A DNA stretch of 13,001 nt from an uncultured Lysobacterales bacterium (GCA_946886865.1 CAMPJI010000065.1:1-13001); one strand, 5' to 3'; positions 1-8,530 are shown, counted from the first letter of the stretch. A program made the numbers and translations. The notes: generated from the sequence alone by a model not told the origin.

Positions 1-103
1 GGCGGGGAAGGCTGGCGTGAAGGTCGGGTTGGGGCGGCGGACGTGGGTGAAAGCCAGGGCGGCGATCGCTGCGGCGGCATCCGGCAGGGCGCCGGGCGTT
101 CAG

Positions 104-203
104 TCGCCATCCCCGCGGAGGCGGGGATCCATGGACGTTGGCGTGTGGGGTTCGTGGGCGGGTGCGTGCGAAGTCGCCGGGTTCCCGCGTTCGCGGGGAT
201 GAC
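104..203. repeat. Intergenic inverted-repeat element (REP/MITE-like)
   Basis: Two imperfect palindromes face each other. The left unit (about 104-140) contains a perfect 8-bp stem ATCCCCGC/GCGGGGAT at 109-116 and 121-128 with loop GGAG. The right unit (about 168-203) contains CCCGC/GCGGG at 184-188 and 193-197 with loop GTTC. Read on the minus strand, the right unit aligns with the left over about 36 bases with scattered mismatches, so the whole is a ~100-bp element with imperfect terminal inverted repeats. No coding capacity is visible. Elements of this shape, with a core resembling ATCCCCGC..GCGGGGAT, are familiar in intergenic DNA of Xanthomonadaceae; that comparison is from memory. Confidence 0.6.
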
Positions 204-258
204 GTCGGGGTGTGGCGGCTGATCGGTAGAGTCGCGCCTTGCGCGGGCGGCTGGGGCC

Positions 259-395
259 GTTCGCGGCTGAAGCTGCTCCTACACGGGCGCGTGGGCGGCA
301 TCGCGGTGGAAGACGTGTCTGCGGGACCTGGGGGTTCGGTCGCGACTTATGTCGATCCTACAAAGGTCGCTCCTGCAGAGGGAGCGCGGCATACA
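259..395. repeat. Cluster of REP-like palindromic units
   Basis: Three short units with a shared CTCCTACA / ATCCTACA / CTCCTGCA end lie in tandem. Unit 259-283 carries GCGGCT-GA-AGCTGC followed by TCCTACA. Unit 337-363 carries CGAC-TTAT-GTCG followed by ATCCTACA. Unit 365-380 carries GGTCGCTCCTGCAGA. They resemble the TGTAGGAGC...GCGACC repeats dispersed in pseudomonad and xanthomonad genomes when read on the minus strand. The rest of 1-428 shows no open reading frame I would defend: the frames present lack ribosome sites and have compositions typical of GC-rich shadow frames. Confidence 0.5.
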
Positions 396-428
396 AGGGG
401 AACGTGGTGTTTACGAGCGCGCGGATGT

Positions 429-458
429 GGAAAGGCCCCGCGGGTGCGGGGCCTTTCC
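429..458. terminator. Strong hairpin terminator after the small minus-strand gene
   Basis: A perfect 13-bp stem (GGAAAGGCCCCGC at 429-441 and its complement at 446-458) encloses the loop GGGT. It lies 25 bases downstream of the stop of the minus-strand gene ending at 483. The stem ends contain AAA/TTT, which gives a short U tract inside the descending arm on either strand. No long T run follows, so it may act in both directions. The same GC core and loop recur at 10405-10426. Confidence 0.75.
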
Positions 459-482
459 GGTGCTGCGGGGCGGTACGGGGTC

Positions 483-785
483 TCAGCGCCCGTCGTTGTC
501 CGCATCGCCCGGCAGGGCACGCTCGATGTGGTGCCAGCCGTCGCGGACGGCTTCCTTGGCCTCGTTCCACGCCAGGCGGGAGTTGGCTTTGGTCTTGTCC
601 CAGCCGCGCTCCAGGTCGTTCTCGACCTCCTCGAACTTGCGGCCTTCGTTCTGCTGGTACTGGTCGTAGCTGTACTTGTAGGCGGGCTCGTAGTCGTCCC
701 AGGTGCGGCTGGTGTTGTAGTACTTGGACTGCTGGTAGTTGTTCTGGAAATGGGTGCGGTACTGCTGCTCGGGGATGCGTGCCAT
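483..785 (-). CDS. Conserved hypothetical tyrosine-rich, probably stress-associated protein
   Basis: This is a 100-residue soluble protein with no signal peptide or membrane segment. The N-terminal half (about residues 8-50) is rich in Tyr, Gln and Asn, with repeated YxxxY and DDYxPAYxYxYDQY patterns. The C-terminal half (about 50-90) is charged and has regularly spaced Trp residues (Trp61, Trp73, Trp83, in GW, AW and GW contexts) that look like an amphipathic helix. From memory, small proteins with a D-Y-x-P-A-Y-x-Y then W..A....R..W layout occur in many proteobacteria near general-stress genes, but I know no defined function. The ATG at 785 has AGGA 10 bases upstream (about 795-798 on the complement). 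A strong hairpin follows the stop. katE, a stress gene, is the next gene upstream on the same strand, but 323 bases apart, so a shared operon is unlikely. Codon composition and the clean terminator support a real gene. Confidence 0.8.
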   Translation of the reverse strand: MARIPEQQYRTHFQNNYQQSKYYNTSRTWDDYEPAYKYSYDQYQQNEGRKFEEVENDLERGWDKTKANSRLAWNEAKEAVRDGWHHIERALPGDADNDGR

Positions 786-901
786 ATGCGTGCGTCCTAC
801 GGTGGGGGAGCCGCCAAACTAGGCAGCGCGGCGCCATGCAGGCGTGAAAAAAAACCGATGCGCGGTGCGGCTTTCGTGAACGGTTCAGCACGGGGGCGGG
901 T

Positions 902-993
902 GCAGGAGCGGCGGGCGCGGTGCACGTCGCGAGGCGCGCCGAGGACACGCGCCACGGCGACGGGGGAGGGGCATCGTGCAACGCCGCTCCTGC
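902..993. repeat. Perfect 12-bp inverted repeat pair (REP-like)
   Basis: GCAGGAGCGGCG at 902-913 is matched by its exact complement CGCCGCTCCTGC at 982-993, with 68 bases between. The left arm is shared with a copy at about 10367-10379, where 13 bases are identical (TGCAGGAGCGGCG). This marks it as a dispersed element rather than a chance palindrome. The arrangement of two inverted REP-like units with a short spacer is typical of paired REP elements. Confidence 0.55.
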
Positions 994-1070
994 GGTAGCG
1001 GTGCAGCGCCGAGGCGCTGCCGAAACCCGCGGCGGTGGCCAGGCCGTCGCGGGGGAAGCGGCGGGGCGTG

Positions 1071-1090
1071 CCGGACGCGACGGCGTCCGG
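1071..1090 (-). terminator. Candidate terminator hairpin after catalase
   Basis: An 8-bp perfect stem CCGGACGC/GCGTCCGG at 1071-1078 and 1083-1090 has loop GACG and begins 18 bases past the catalase stop on the minus strand. There is no T run after it, so intrinsic termination is uncertain; it may only stabilise the 3' end of the transcript. Confidence 0.4.
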
Positions 1091-1108
1091 GGCCCAGCCG
1101 CCGCCACG

Positions 1109-3283
<2,175 letters not shown>

Positions 3284-3471
3284 GGGCGTGCTCCGGGTTC
3301 GTGGGGGAACCGGCATGCTCGGCCTGCCGCCGTTAACGGGCTGTCTTTGTTTGTGGCGCGGACGTGAGTGCGGCGACGCGGCGGACGGTGCATCCACGTC
3401 GGCACGCGTGACATCGCGCTGTCATACCGGTGGGCTGCACTGGGCGACTTCCCATGTATCGAGGCCACCCC
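3284..3471. promoter_or_regulatory. Divergent promoter region, katE / alkaline phosphatase
   Basis: This 188-base non-coding interval separates two divergently transcribed genes and must hold both promoters. The katE side has its ribosome site (GGAG) just before 3283. The phosphatase side carries the PhoB-box-like repeat annotated separately at 3408-3425 and GAGG at about 3461-3464. I see no convincing sigma-70 -35/-10 pair for katE; GTTAAC at about 3332-3337 is a palindrome of unknown relevance. Confidence 0.5.
3408..3425 (+). promoter_or_regulatory. PhoB-box-like direct repeat upstream of the phosphatase
   Basis: GTGACAT, four bases, then CTGTCAT gives two half-sites at the canonical 11-bp period of the PhoB box (CTGTCAT-n4-CTGTCAY). 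The second half-site is a 7/7 match and the first 5/7; the spacer is GC-rich and does not match the usual A/T pattern. A weak -10-like TGCACT lies 10 bases downstream (3436-3441), the spacing expected when a Pho box replaces the -35 element. The phosphatase ATG is at 3472. The assignment rests on pattern matching by eye. Confidence 0.4.
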
Positions 3472-4737
3472 ATGCCCCTGACCCGCCACCTGCTCGCCGT
3501 CGCCACGCTGTCGTGCCTGCCCCTGTCCGCCATGGCCGCGTCGAGTGCGGTCTTCCTCCACCCTGACGGCATGGGTGCCAACACCTGGATGGCCGTGCGC
3601 ATGCACCAGGTCGGGCCGGACGGCCGTCTGGCGTGGGACCGGTTGCCTGCGGCGGCGGTGTACGTCGGACCGGTGCGCGATCGCATCACCGCCAGTTCCA
3701 ACGCGGGCGCGACCAGCCATGCGTGGGGCGTGCGCGTGGACAAGGACAGTTACGGCTGGATGGACGGGGCGCGGTTGCCACGCGCAGCGTCGGGCGCGGA
3801 CGTGCCGCTGATGGTGGAGGCGCTGCGCGCCAGCAAGCGCGTGGGCATCGTCAATTCCTCCGGGGTGACCGAGCCGGGCACGGGTGCGTTCCTCGCCTCG
3901 GTGGCGGACCGCGACGACGAAACCGCCATCGCCGCGCAGATCATGGCGTCCGGGGCGCACGTCATCCTCGGCGGTGGTGAGCGGTTCTTCCTGCCCGAGG
4001 GCGTACGCGGCGCGCATGGGGAGGGCGTGCGCACCGATGGCCGCAACCTGGTGGAGGAGGCGCGCGCTGCCGGCTACGCGGTCGTGCACACGCGCGCCGA
4101 ACTGCAGGCGCTGGCAACGGACGTCGACCGGGTGCTGGGGCTGTTCGCCTCGGACGAGACCTTCAACGAGGGCACGGAAGCCGCGCTGGCGGCGTCGGGC
4201 CATCCCGTCTTCCAGCCGCAGGCGCCGCGTTTCGACGAGATGGTCGAGGCGGCGATGCGGATCCTGTCGCGCGCGCCGGACGGCTACCTGCTGGTGGGCA
4301 ACGAGGAAGCGACCGACAACTTCGGCGGCGAGAACCATGCGGGGGCGGTGATGGAGGCGGGCGCCGGTGCGGATCGCGCGATCGCGGTGGTGCAGCGCTA
4401 TGCCGCGCGCGACCCCGGGCTGACGGTGGTGGTGGCGTCGGACTCGGACTGCGGGGGCATGACCGTGCACGGCGACGGCATCGAGGTCGGCGGGGCGGTG
4501 CCCGCGTCGATGCCCAACGGCTCGCCCGTCGACGGCCAGGACGGCGTGCCGTTCCTCGCGGCCGCCGATGCGCAGGGACGGCGATTGCCGTTCGTGGTGA
4601 CGTGGAGCGCCGAGGGCGATGTCAGTGGCGGCGTGGTGGCACGGGCATCGGGCCCGGGCGCCGAGCGGGTGCGGGGCACGGTGGACTCCACCGACATCTA
4701 CCGCGCGCTGCACATGGGGCTGTTCGGCGCCCGCTGA
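3472..4737 (+). CDS. Exported alkaline-phosphatase-superfamily phosphomonoesterase, divergent
   Basis: This is a 421-residue protein with a Sec signal peptide (residues 1-22, cleavage after AMA), expected to release phosphate from organic esters in the periplasm. The start at 3472 is favoured over upstream GTG/ATG codons (3430, 3454) because it begins the signal peptide and has GAGG 7 bases upstream. Family marks are HPDGMG with metal Asp32 (PhoA Asp51), TASSNAGATS with Ser76 aligning to the PhoA nucleophile Ser102, HVILGGGERFF (about 163-173), and an E278/E279..D282..H289 segment aligning with PhoA Glu322, Asp327 and His331. Oddly, the usual ADH motif reads ASDSDCGG, so PhoA His370 appears to be Ser325, and the C-terminal His412 position appears to be Asp383. 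It therefore belongs to a divergent branch, and its metals or substrates may differ from PhoA. It converges on the phytase gene and has a Pho-box-like site upstream. Confidence 0.85.
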   Translation: MPLTRHLLAVATLSCLPLSAMAASSAVFLHPDGMGANTWMAVRMHQVGPDGRLAWDRLPAAAVYVGPVRDRITASSNAGATSHAWGVRVDKDSYGWMDGARLPRAASGADVPLMVEALRASKRVGIVNSSGVTEPGTGAFLASVADRDDETAIAAQIMASGAHVILGGGERFFLPEGVRGAHGEGVRTDGRNLVEEARAAGYAVVHTRAELQALATDVDRVLGLFASDETFNEGTEAALAASGHPVFQPQAPRFDEMVEAAMRILSRAPDGYLLVGNEEATDNFGGENHAGAVMEAGAGADRAIAVVQRYAARDPGLTVVVASDSDCGGMTVHGDGIEVGGAVPASMPNGSPVDGQDGVPFLAAADAQGRRLPFVVTWSAEGDVSGGVVARASGPGAERVRGTVDSTDIYRALHMGLFGAR

Positions 4738-4750
4738 CAGCGCAGCTGCC

Positions 4751-4781
4751 GCCGGCTGTGGGCGCTGGGCCCGCAGCCGGC
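4751..4781. terminator. Bidirectional terminator hairpin between convergent genes
   Basis: A 12-bp stem (GCCGGCTGTGGG at 4751-4762 with CCCGCAGCCGGC at 4770-4781, one G-T wobble) with a 7-base loop lies in the 53-base gap between the stops of the phosphatase (4737) and the phytase (4791). It is well placed to end both transcripts. It lacks T runs on both sides. Confidence 0.6.
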
Positions 4782-4790
4782 AGGTACGGC

Positions 4791-5933
4791 TCAGCCGTCG
4801 CAGCGAGCGCGCAGGTCCAGCGCGTCGGCGATGTCGTGCCAGTCGAATGCGGCCACGGCCATGTCGTCGTGCACGGCGTAGAACACGCCATCGGGGAAGC
4901 GGGCGGTGCCGGCCTGGTGCAACCACACGCCGTCGGTGTTGCCGGTGGCGGTGCCCGCGAACGCGCCGAGGTGCTCGAGCGTCTGCCGGTCCAGCACATG
5001 GAACAGGCTGCGGTCCTTGAACTGGTCCGTGGCCAGCCAGTAGCCGCTGCCATCGGCGCACTGCCACAGCGCGATGCCCTCGGCCTGCGCCTGGAACAGG
5101 CCCAGGCCCAGCGTGCGACCGGCGAACGTGCCGTCCATGCGGTACTCGCGCAGGGCCGTGCCCGTGGCGACATCCTCCTCTGCAACCAGCAGGCGGGCAT
5201 GCGCGGGGTCGCCCCAGACCGACTCGGGGATGCGGATGGCGCCCGCGGCGGTGGTGTCGCCGACGGTGCCGGTGGCGGTGGCCTCGAGCGAAGCGCCATC
5301 GACGCGGACCCGGTAGCGTTTAAGGCGCGCGCCAAGTGCCGCCACCGGCGGCACGATGTCGTCGCCCTGCGCGTCGGTGCCCGCCATGTAGGCGTCGCTG
5401 ACGAGGACGTCGTACTCGCCGGGTGCGGTGGCGTGCAGCCACAGGCCGTAGGGCTGGACCAGCGCATCCTGACCGAAGGTGCCCACCGGTTCGAAGCCGG
5501 GCAGGCGCAGCACCTGCACGCGATGGTTGTCGCGCTCGACCACGAACACGAGGTCGTCGGTCACGAAGATGCCGTTGGGCCGGTCGAACTCGCCCTGGGC
5601 GGTGCCCTTGCGGCCCTTCGGACCGAGGCTGGCGCCGGTGTCGCCGTCGTAGGCCATGAGGCGCCCGGTTTTCTTCGCGGTGGCCAGCAGCAGCGCGCGG
5701 CCGTCATCGCCCTGCCACAGGGCCGGGGAATCGATGTTGTCCTCCGGCGTGGCGGCGGTGAGGAAGGCTTCCTGCACCGTGGCATGCGGGATGGAGGCCG
5801 CCGAGAGCATCGGCTCGGCGTCGGTCTCGTCGGGCTCGCGGTCGGCGGGCATGGTGCGGCAGCCCGCCAGCACGCAACAGGCCAGCAGGGCCGTGGCGAG
5901 CAACGGGTTCGAGGCACGGGAAGGCAGGCGCAT
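4791..5933 (-). CDS. Beta-propeller phytase-like lipoprotein (3-phytase family)
   Basis: This 380-residue protein is predicted to hydrolyse myo-inositol hexakisphosphate, releasing phosphate outside the cytoplasm. A lipoprotein signal (residues 1-24) ends in a lipobox VLAG-Cys25. The mature protein repeats blade-like segments typical of the six-bladed family: DNIDSPALW then ATAKKTGRLMAYDGDTG (about 66-100), FDRPNGIFVTDDLVFVVERDNHRVQV (about 116-141), LLVAEEDVATGTALREY (about 228-244), AEGIALW, WLATDQFKDRSLFHVLDR and NTDGVWL followed by GVFYAVHDD (about 264-335). Acidic residues in these loops would bind calcium, as in Bacillus-type phytases. The ATG at 5933 opens the signal peptide; an in-frame ATG at 6029 would put 32 non-signal residues in front. 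Its ribosome site is weak. It is divergent from a TonB-dependent receptor, a neighbour pairing reported for such phytases. The substrate is inferred from family resemblance. Confidence 0.85.
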   Translation of the reverse strand: MRLPSRASNPLLATALLACCVLAGCRTMPADREPDETDAEPMLSAASIPHATVQEAFLTAATPEDNIDSPALWQGDDGRALLLATAKKTGRLMAYDGDTGASLGPKGRKGTAQGEFDRPNGIFVTDDLVFVVERDNHRVQVLRLPGFEPVGTFGQDALVQPYGLWLHATAPGEYDVLVSDAYMAGTDAQGDDIVPPVAALGARLKRYRVRVDGASLEATATGTVGDTTAAGAIRIPESVWGDPAHARLLVAEEDVATGTALREYRMDGTFAGRTLGLGLFQAQAEGIALWQCADGSGYWLATDQFKDRSLFHVLDRQTLEHLGAFAGTATGNTDGVWLHQAGTARFPDGVFYAVHDDMAVAAFDWHDIADALDLRARCDG

Positions 5934-5944
5934 CGGCAGTCCAG

Positions 5945-5984
5945 GTGACAGGGAAGCGGCGTTTCTATCACCGCTTTGTGACAG
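5945..5984 (-). promoter_or_regulatory. PhoB-box-like half-sites upstream of the phytase
   Basis: Reading the minus strand from 5984, CTGTCAC, four bases (AAAG), then CGGTGAT matches the 18-base PhoB box at about 14 positions by eye (5984 down to 5967). A further CTGTCAC lies at 5951 down to 5945, exactly 33 bases (three 11-bp periods) from the first. Three of four units in phase therefore resemble Pho half-sites. The geometry relative to the phytase start at 5933 leaves no room for a -10 beyond the last half-site, so which units would activate transcription is unclear. Confidence 0.45.
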
Positions 5985-6022
5985 CCGATGGAAATCGCCC
6001 CGGAACGTGACACCCCGGTGGC

Positions 6023-6056
6023 AGGTCATCGTCCCGCCACATTGAGGGTCTATTCA
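6023..6056 (+). promoter_or_regulatory. Weak Pho-box-plus-minus-10 candidate for the receptor gene
   Basis: AGGTCAT, four bases, CCGCCAC (6023-6040) matches 5/7 in each half-site of a PhoB box at the right 11-bp period. A T-rich TCTATTCAT follows at 6049-6057, eight to ten bases downstream, which could serve as a -10. Individually this is weak. It is noted because the same geometry occurs at 3408-3441 upstream of the phosphatase. Confidence 0.25.
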
Positions 6057-6086
6057 TGCCCGCTTCGCACAGCCTGGATCCACCCA

Positions 6087-8396
6087 ATGAAGCGACATGC
6101 ACTTGCGCGGGCGGTTTCCGCGTCCCTGCTGCTGGCCACCGCCGCCGCACAGGCGCAGGGACCGGTCACCACCACCGCCGCGGTCGACCTGGACCGCGTG
6201 GTGGTGACCGGCGACATCATCTACCGCGACCGTAGCGAGGCCATCGCGCCGACCCTCTCCTACGACCTGGAGTACTTCCAGCGCTTCGAGCCGCGCACCG
6301 TCGGCGACATGCTCAAGCGCGTGCCGAGCGTCGGGTTCGTCTCCGACGTGCTGGAGTACGACGGCGCGCGCCTGCGCGGGCTTGACCCGGGCTACACCCA
6401 GATCCTCATCAACGGCAAGAAGGTGCCCGGTGGCGGCGCCGACCGGTCGTTCTTCGTCGACCGCATTCCCGCCGAGGTGGTAGAGCGTGTGGAGATCGTG
6501 CGCAGCGCCAGTGCCAACCGGTCCGGCGATGCGGTGGCCGGTGCGATCAACATCGTGCTGCGCGATGCCTATGAGTTCGACGGCGGCTACGTACGCCTGG
6601 GTGCATCGCGCTTCGACGACGGCGAGGTCACGCCCACGGCGGCGGTGGTCGCCAGTGGCGACCTCGCGGGCGGGCGCGTGCTGGGGGGCATCAGCCACCA
6701 GGGCCGTTACAACCCGAAGCGCAAGCTGAGCCTGCGCTACGGGGAGCCGGGTGGCGAGCTGGACAACCGGGAAGACCAGGACGATACGCGCGACGGAGAC
6801 GACACCTCGCTGAACCTGTCGTACGCACGCGACGTGGGTACCGCGCGCCTGGGCCTGTCGGGGCTCTACGTGCGCACCGACCGCACCGAGACGGAGCACT
6901 CGCTCGAGTACAACGACCGCACCAGCACCTCGCGCGACAACCTGCTGTCCGAGAACGACCAGGTCGAGCGCATCCGCCAGGACAACGTCGCACTCAAGGG
7001 GGACTTCGCCTTCGACATGGCGGGTGGCCGGACGGAACTGGACGCCAGCTATGCGAGCTTCGACGAGGACACGGTGTCCACGGAAGAGGAGGTGGGCTAC
7101 GACGACGATGAAACGCCGCCGGCGTTCGACGGCTTCGAGGGCGAGCGCGTCCTCACCCGCCTGCGTGACGGCGAGGTCGGCTTCACGCTGGCGCATGTGC
7201 GCGACGTGGGCGCCGCCGAACTCGACGTGGGCGTGGATGTCGTCGGCAAGGAGCGCGACCTGGACCGCTCGGTGAGCGAGGTCGAGACGGACGAGGAGGG
7301 CGCGCCGCTGCCGCCGTACGGCGATTTCGAAACGACGGCGAGCACGGTGGAGGAGGCGCGCGTGGACCCCTATGTGATGCTCAACGGCACCGCCGGCCGC
7401 ATCGACTGGGAAACCGGCCTGCGCTACGAGTCCACGACGACCGACATCACCGCCGACGACGCGGCGTTCGACAACGACTATGCCGTGCTGCTGCCGTCCG
7501 CCCACCTGCGCTGGAACGTCGGCCGCGACGACCGCCTCAACCTGTCACTGGCCCGTACCGTGCGGCGTCCGAACTTCGACCAGCTGCTGCCGGTGCTGCT
7601 TGAAGGCGAGTTCGGCGACAACGACTTCATCGGCAACCCCGCGCTCGAACTCGAGAAGGCGTGGGGCGTGGACGTGGGTTTCGAACACCGGCTGGGCCGG
7701 CGCGGCGTGGTGGGCGTCAACGTGTTCTACCGCGACGTGCAGGACCTGATCGAAATCGTCAGCACCGGCGAGCCGAGCGAAACGGCGGTGGACGACTTCG
7801 AGGACGAGGTCGAGGCGTTCCTCGAAGACAACCCCGGTGCCGACGACACCACGCCGGGCTACCCCGTGTTCGATCCGGACAGCTTCGTCTACACCGCCGG
7901 CAATGTCGGCGACGGCCACGTCTACGGCGTCGAGTTCGACCTGTCCACGCCGCTGTCGGCGCTGGGCCTCCCCGATACCGGGGTCTTCCTCAACTACAGC
8001 TGGCTGGACAGTGCCGTGGACGACGCGCTGGGCGAGCGCCGGTTCAACGACCAGGCGCGCTCGGTCTTCAACGTCGGCTTCATCCACGACATCCGCGCGG
8101 TGGACCTGACGTTCGGCGCCAGCTACCGGCGCCAGGGCGGCGCGTTCGCGCGCCTGCTGGCCGAGGAAGTCGAAACCACCTACGGCGCGGACCTGGAGGC
8201 GTTCGTCGAGAAGCGCTTCGGCGAGCAATGGGCCATGCGCTTGACCGGCACGAACCTGCTAAATGCCAGCAAGGACGAGGTGTTCCACAAGTTCGACACG
8301 CTGGCCGACCAGATCGATCGCGACTACGACGAGTACGAGATCGAAACCGAGGAATCCGGCCCGGTGTACCAGCTGGTGGTCCGCTACACGTTCTGA
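6087..8396 (+). CDS. TonB-dependent outer-membrane receptor (probable phytate/organophosphate-linked)
   Basis: This 769-residue receptor would move a ligand across the outer membrane using TonB/ExbBD energy. A signal peptide (1-24, ending AQAQ) precedes a TonB-box-like LDRVVVTGD (about 35-43). The plug domain spans about 49-165, with TVGDMLKRVPSVGF, LINGKKVPGG, IPAEVVERVEIVRS and GDAVAGAINIVLRD. The rest is a 22-strand-type beta barrel ending in the aromatic-rich YQLVVRYTF, with a terminal Phe as expected for BAM recognition. The start at 6087 is chosen because it opens the signal peptide; the frame is open from 5988. Two strongly acidic stretches (about 7061-7115 and 7790-7850) probably lie in extracellular loops and could bind cations or cation-phytate. 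The gene is divergent from the phytase with 153 bases between, so the ligand is inferred to be phytate, an inositol phosphate or a metal released with it. It could instead be an ordinary siderophore receptor. Confidence 0.93.
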   Translation: MKRHALARAVSASLLLATAAAQAQGPVTTTAAVDLDRVVVTGDIIYRDRSEAIAPTLSYDLEYFQRFEPRTVGDMLKRVPSVGFVSDVLEYDGARLRGLDPGYTQILINGKKVPGGGADRSFFVDRIPAEVVERVEIVRSASANRSGDAVAGAINIVLRDAYEFDGGYVRLGASRFDDGEVTPTAAVVASGDLAGGRVLGGISHQGRYNPKRKLSLRYGEPGGELDNREDQDDTRDGDDTSLNLSYARDVGTARLGLSGLYVRTDRTETEHSLEYNDRTSTSRDNLLSENDQVERIRQDNVALKGDFAFDMAGGRTELDASYASFDEDTVSTEEEVGYDDDETPPAFDGFEGERVLTRLRDGEVGFTLAHVRDVGAAELDVGVDVVGKERDLDRSVSEVETDEEGAPLPPYGDFETTASTVEEARVDPYVMLNGTAGRIDWETGLRYESTTTDITADDAAFDNDYAVLLPSAHLRWNVGRDDRLNLSLARTVRRPNFDQLLPVLLEGEFGDNDFIGNPALELEKAWGVDVGFEHRLGRRGVVGVNVFYRDVQDLIEIVSTGEPSETAVDDFEDEVEAFLEDNPGADDTTPGYPVFDPDSFVYTAGNVGDGHVYGVEFDLSTPLSALGLPDTGVFLNYSWLDSAVDDALGERRFNDQARSVFNVGFIHDIRAVDLTFGASYRRQGGAFARLLAEEVETTYGADLEAFVEKRFGEQWAMRLTGTNLLNASKDEVFHKFDTLADQIDRDYDEYEIETEESGPVYQLVVRYTF

Positions 8397-8404
8397 AGCG
8401 GGGT

Positions 8405-8430
8405 GGCGGGCGCACGTCGGGGCGCCCGCC
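8405..8430 (+). terminator. Terminator-like hairpin after the receptor gene
   Basis: The stem GGCGGGCGC/GCGCCCGCC (8405-8413 with 8422-8430) with an 8-base loop starts 8 bases after the receptor stop. There is no T run. A second, overlapping alternative hairpin (CCCGCC-GTCA-GGCGGG) is possible just downstream. It likely separates the receptor transcript from the lipoprotein/effector unit. Confidence 0.5.
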
Positions 8431-8530
8431 GTCAGGCGGGGCCGGCACCAGTTGGGAGACGCTCGTGGTTGCACGACCCCCGCCTTCTTGCGCTAGCCTT
8501 TGCCCGACACCGACCAAAAGGATTTGACGG

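Larger units (their letters stand above)
786..1108. other. Gene-free interval between small gene and catalase
   Basis: This 323-base gap contains the promoter region of the small minus-strand gene, with an A-rich run at 846-853 (T run on its coding strand), the REP-like inverted repeat at 902-993, and the hairpin just after the catalase stop. No further gene is supported. A weak promoter-like pair for the small gene could be read on the minus strand (TTCACG then TAGTTT), but I do not regard it as convincing. Confidence 0.5.

Noticed and set aside
17..202. Short plus-strand frames at the left edge as possible genes.
   Set aside because: They overlap the palindromic repeat element, lack ribosome sites, and show compositions typical of GC-rich non-coding DNA.
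98..395. The leading palindromes considered as a CRISPR array.
   Set aside because: The units differ in sequence and orientation, and spacing is irregular. There are no identical direct repeats with uniform spacers.
6054..7505. A 483-codon minus-strand open frame opposite the receptor.
   Set aside because: It is antisense shadow of the plug and barrel coding sequence, with no ribosome site or domain.
8469..8499. TTGCAC and TAGCCT considered as a -35/-10 promoter for the immunity/effector unit.
   Set aside because: The spacer is 19 bases and the -10 match is poor, so I do not annotate it as a promoter.
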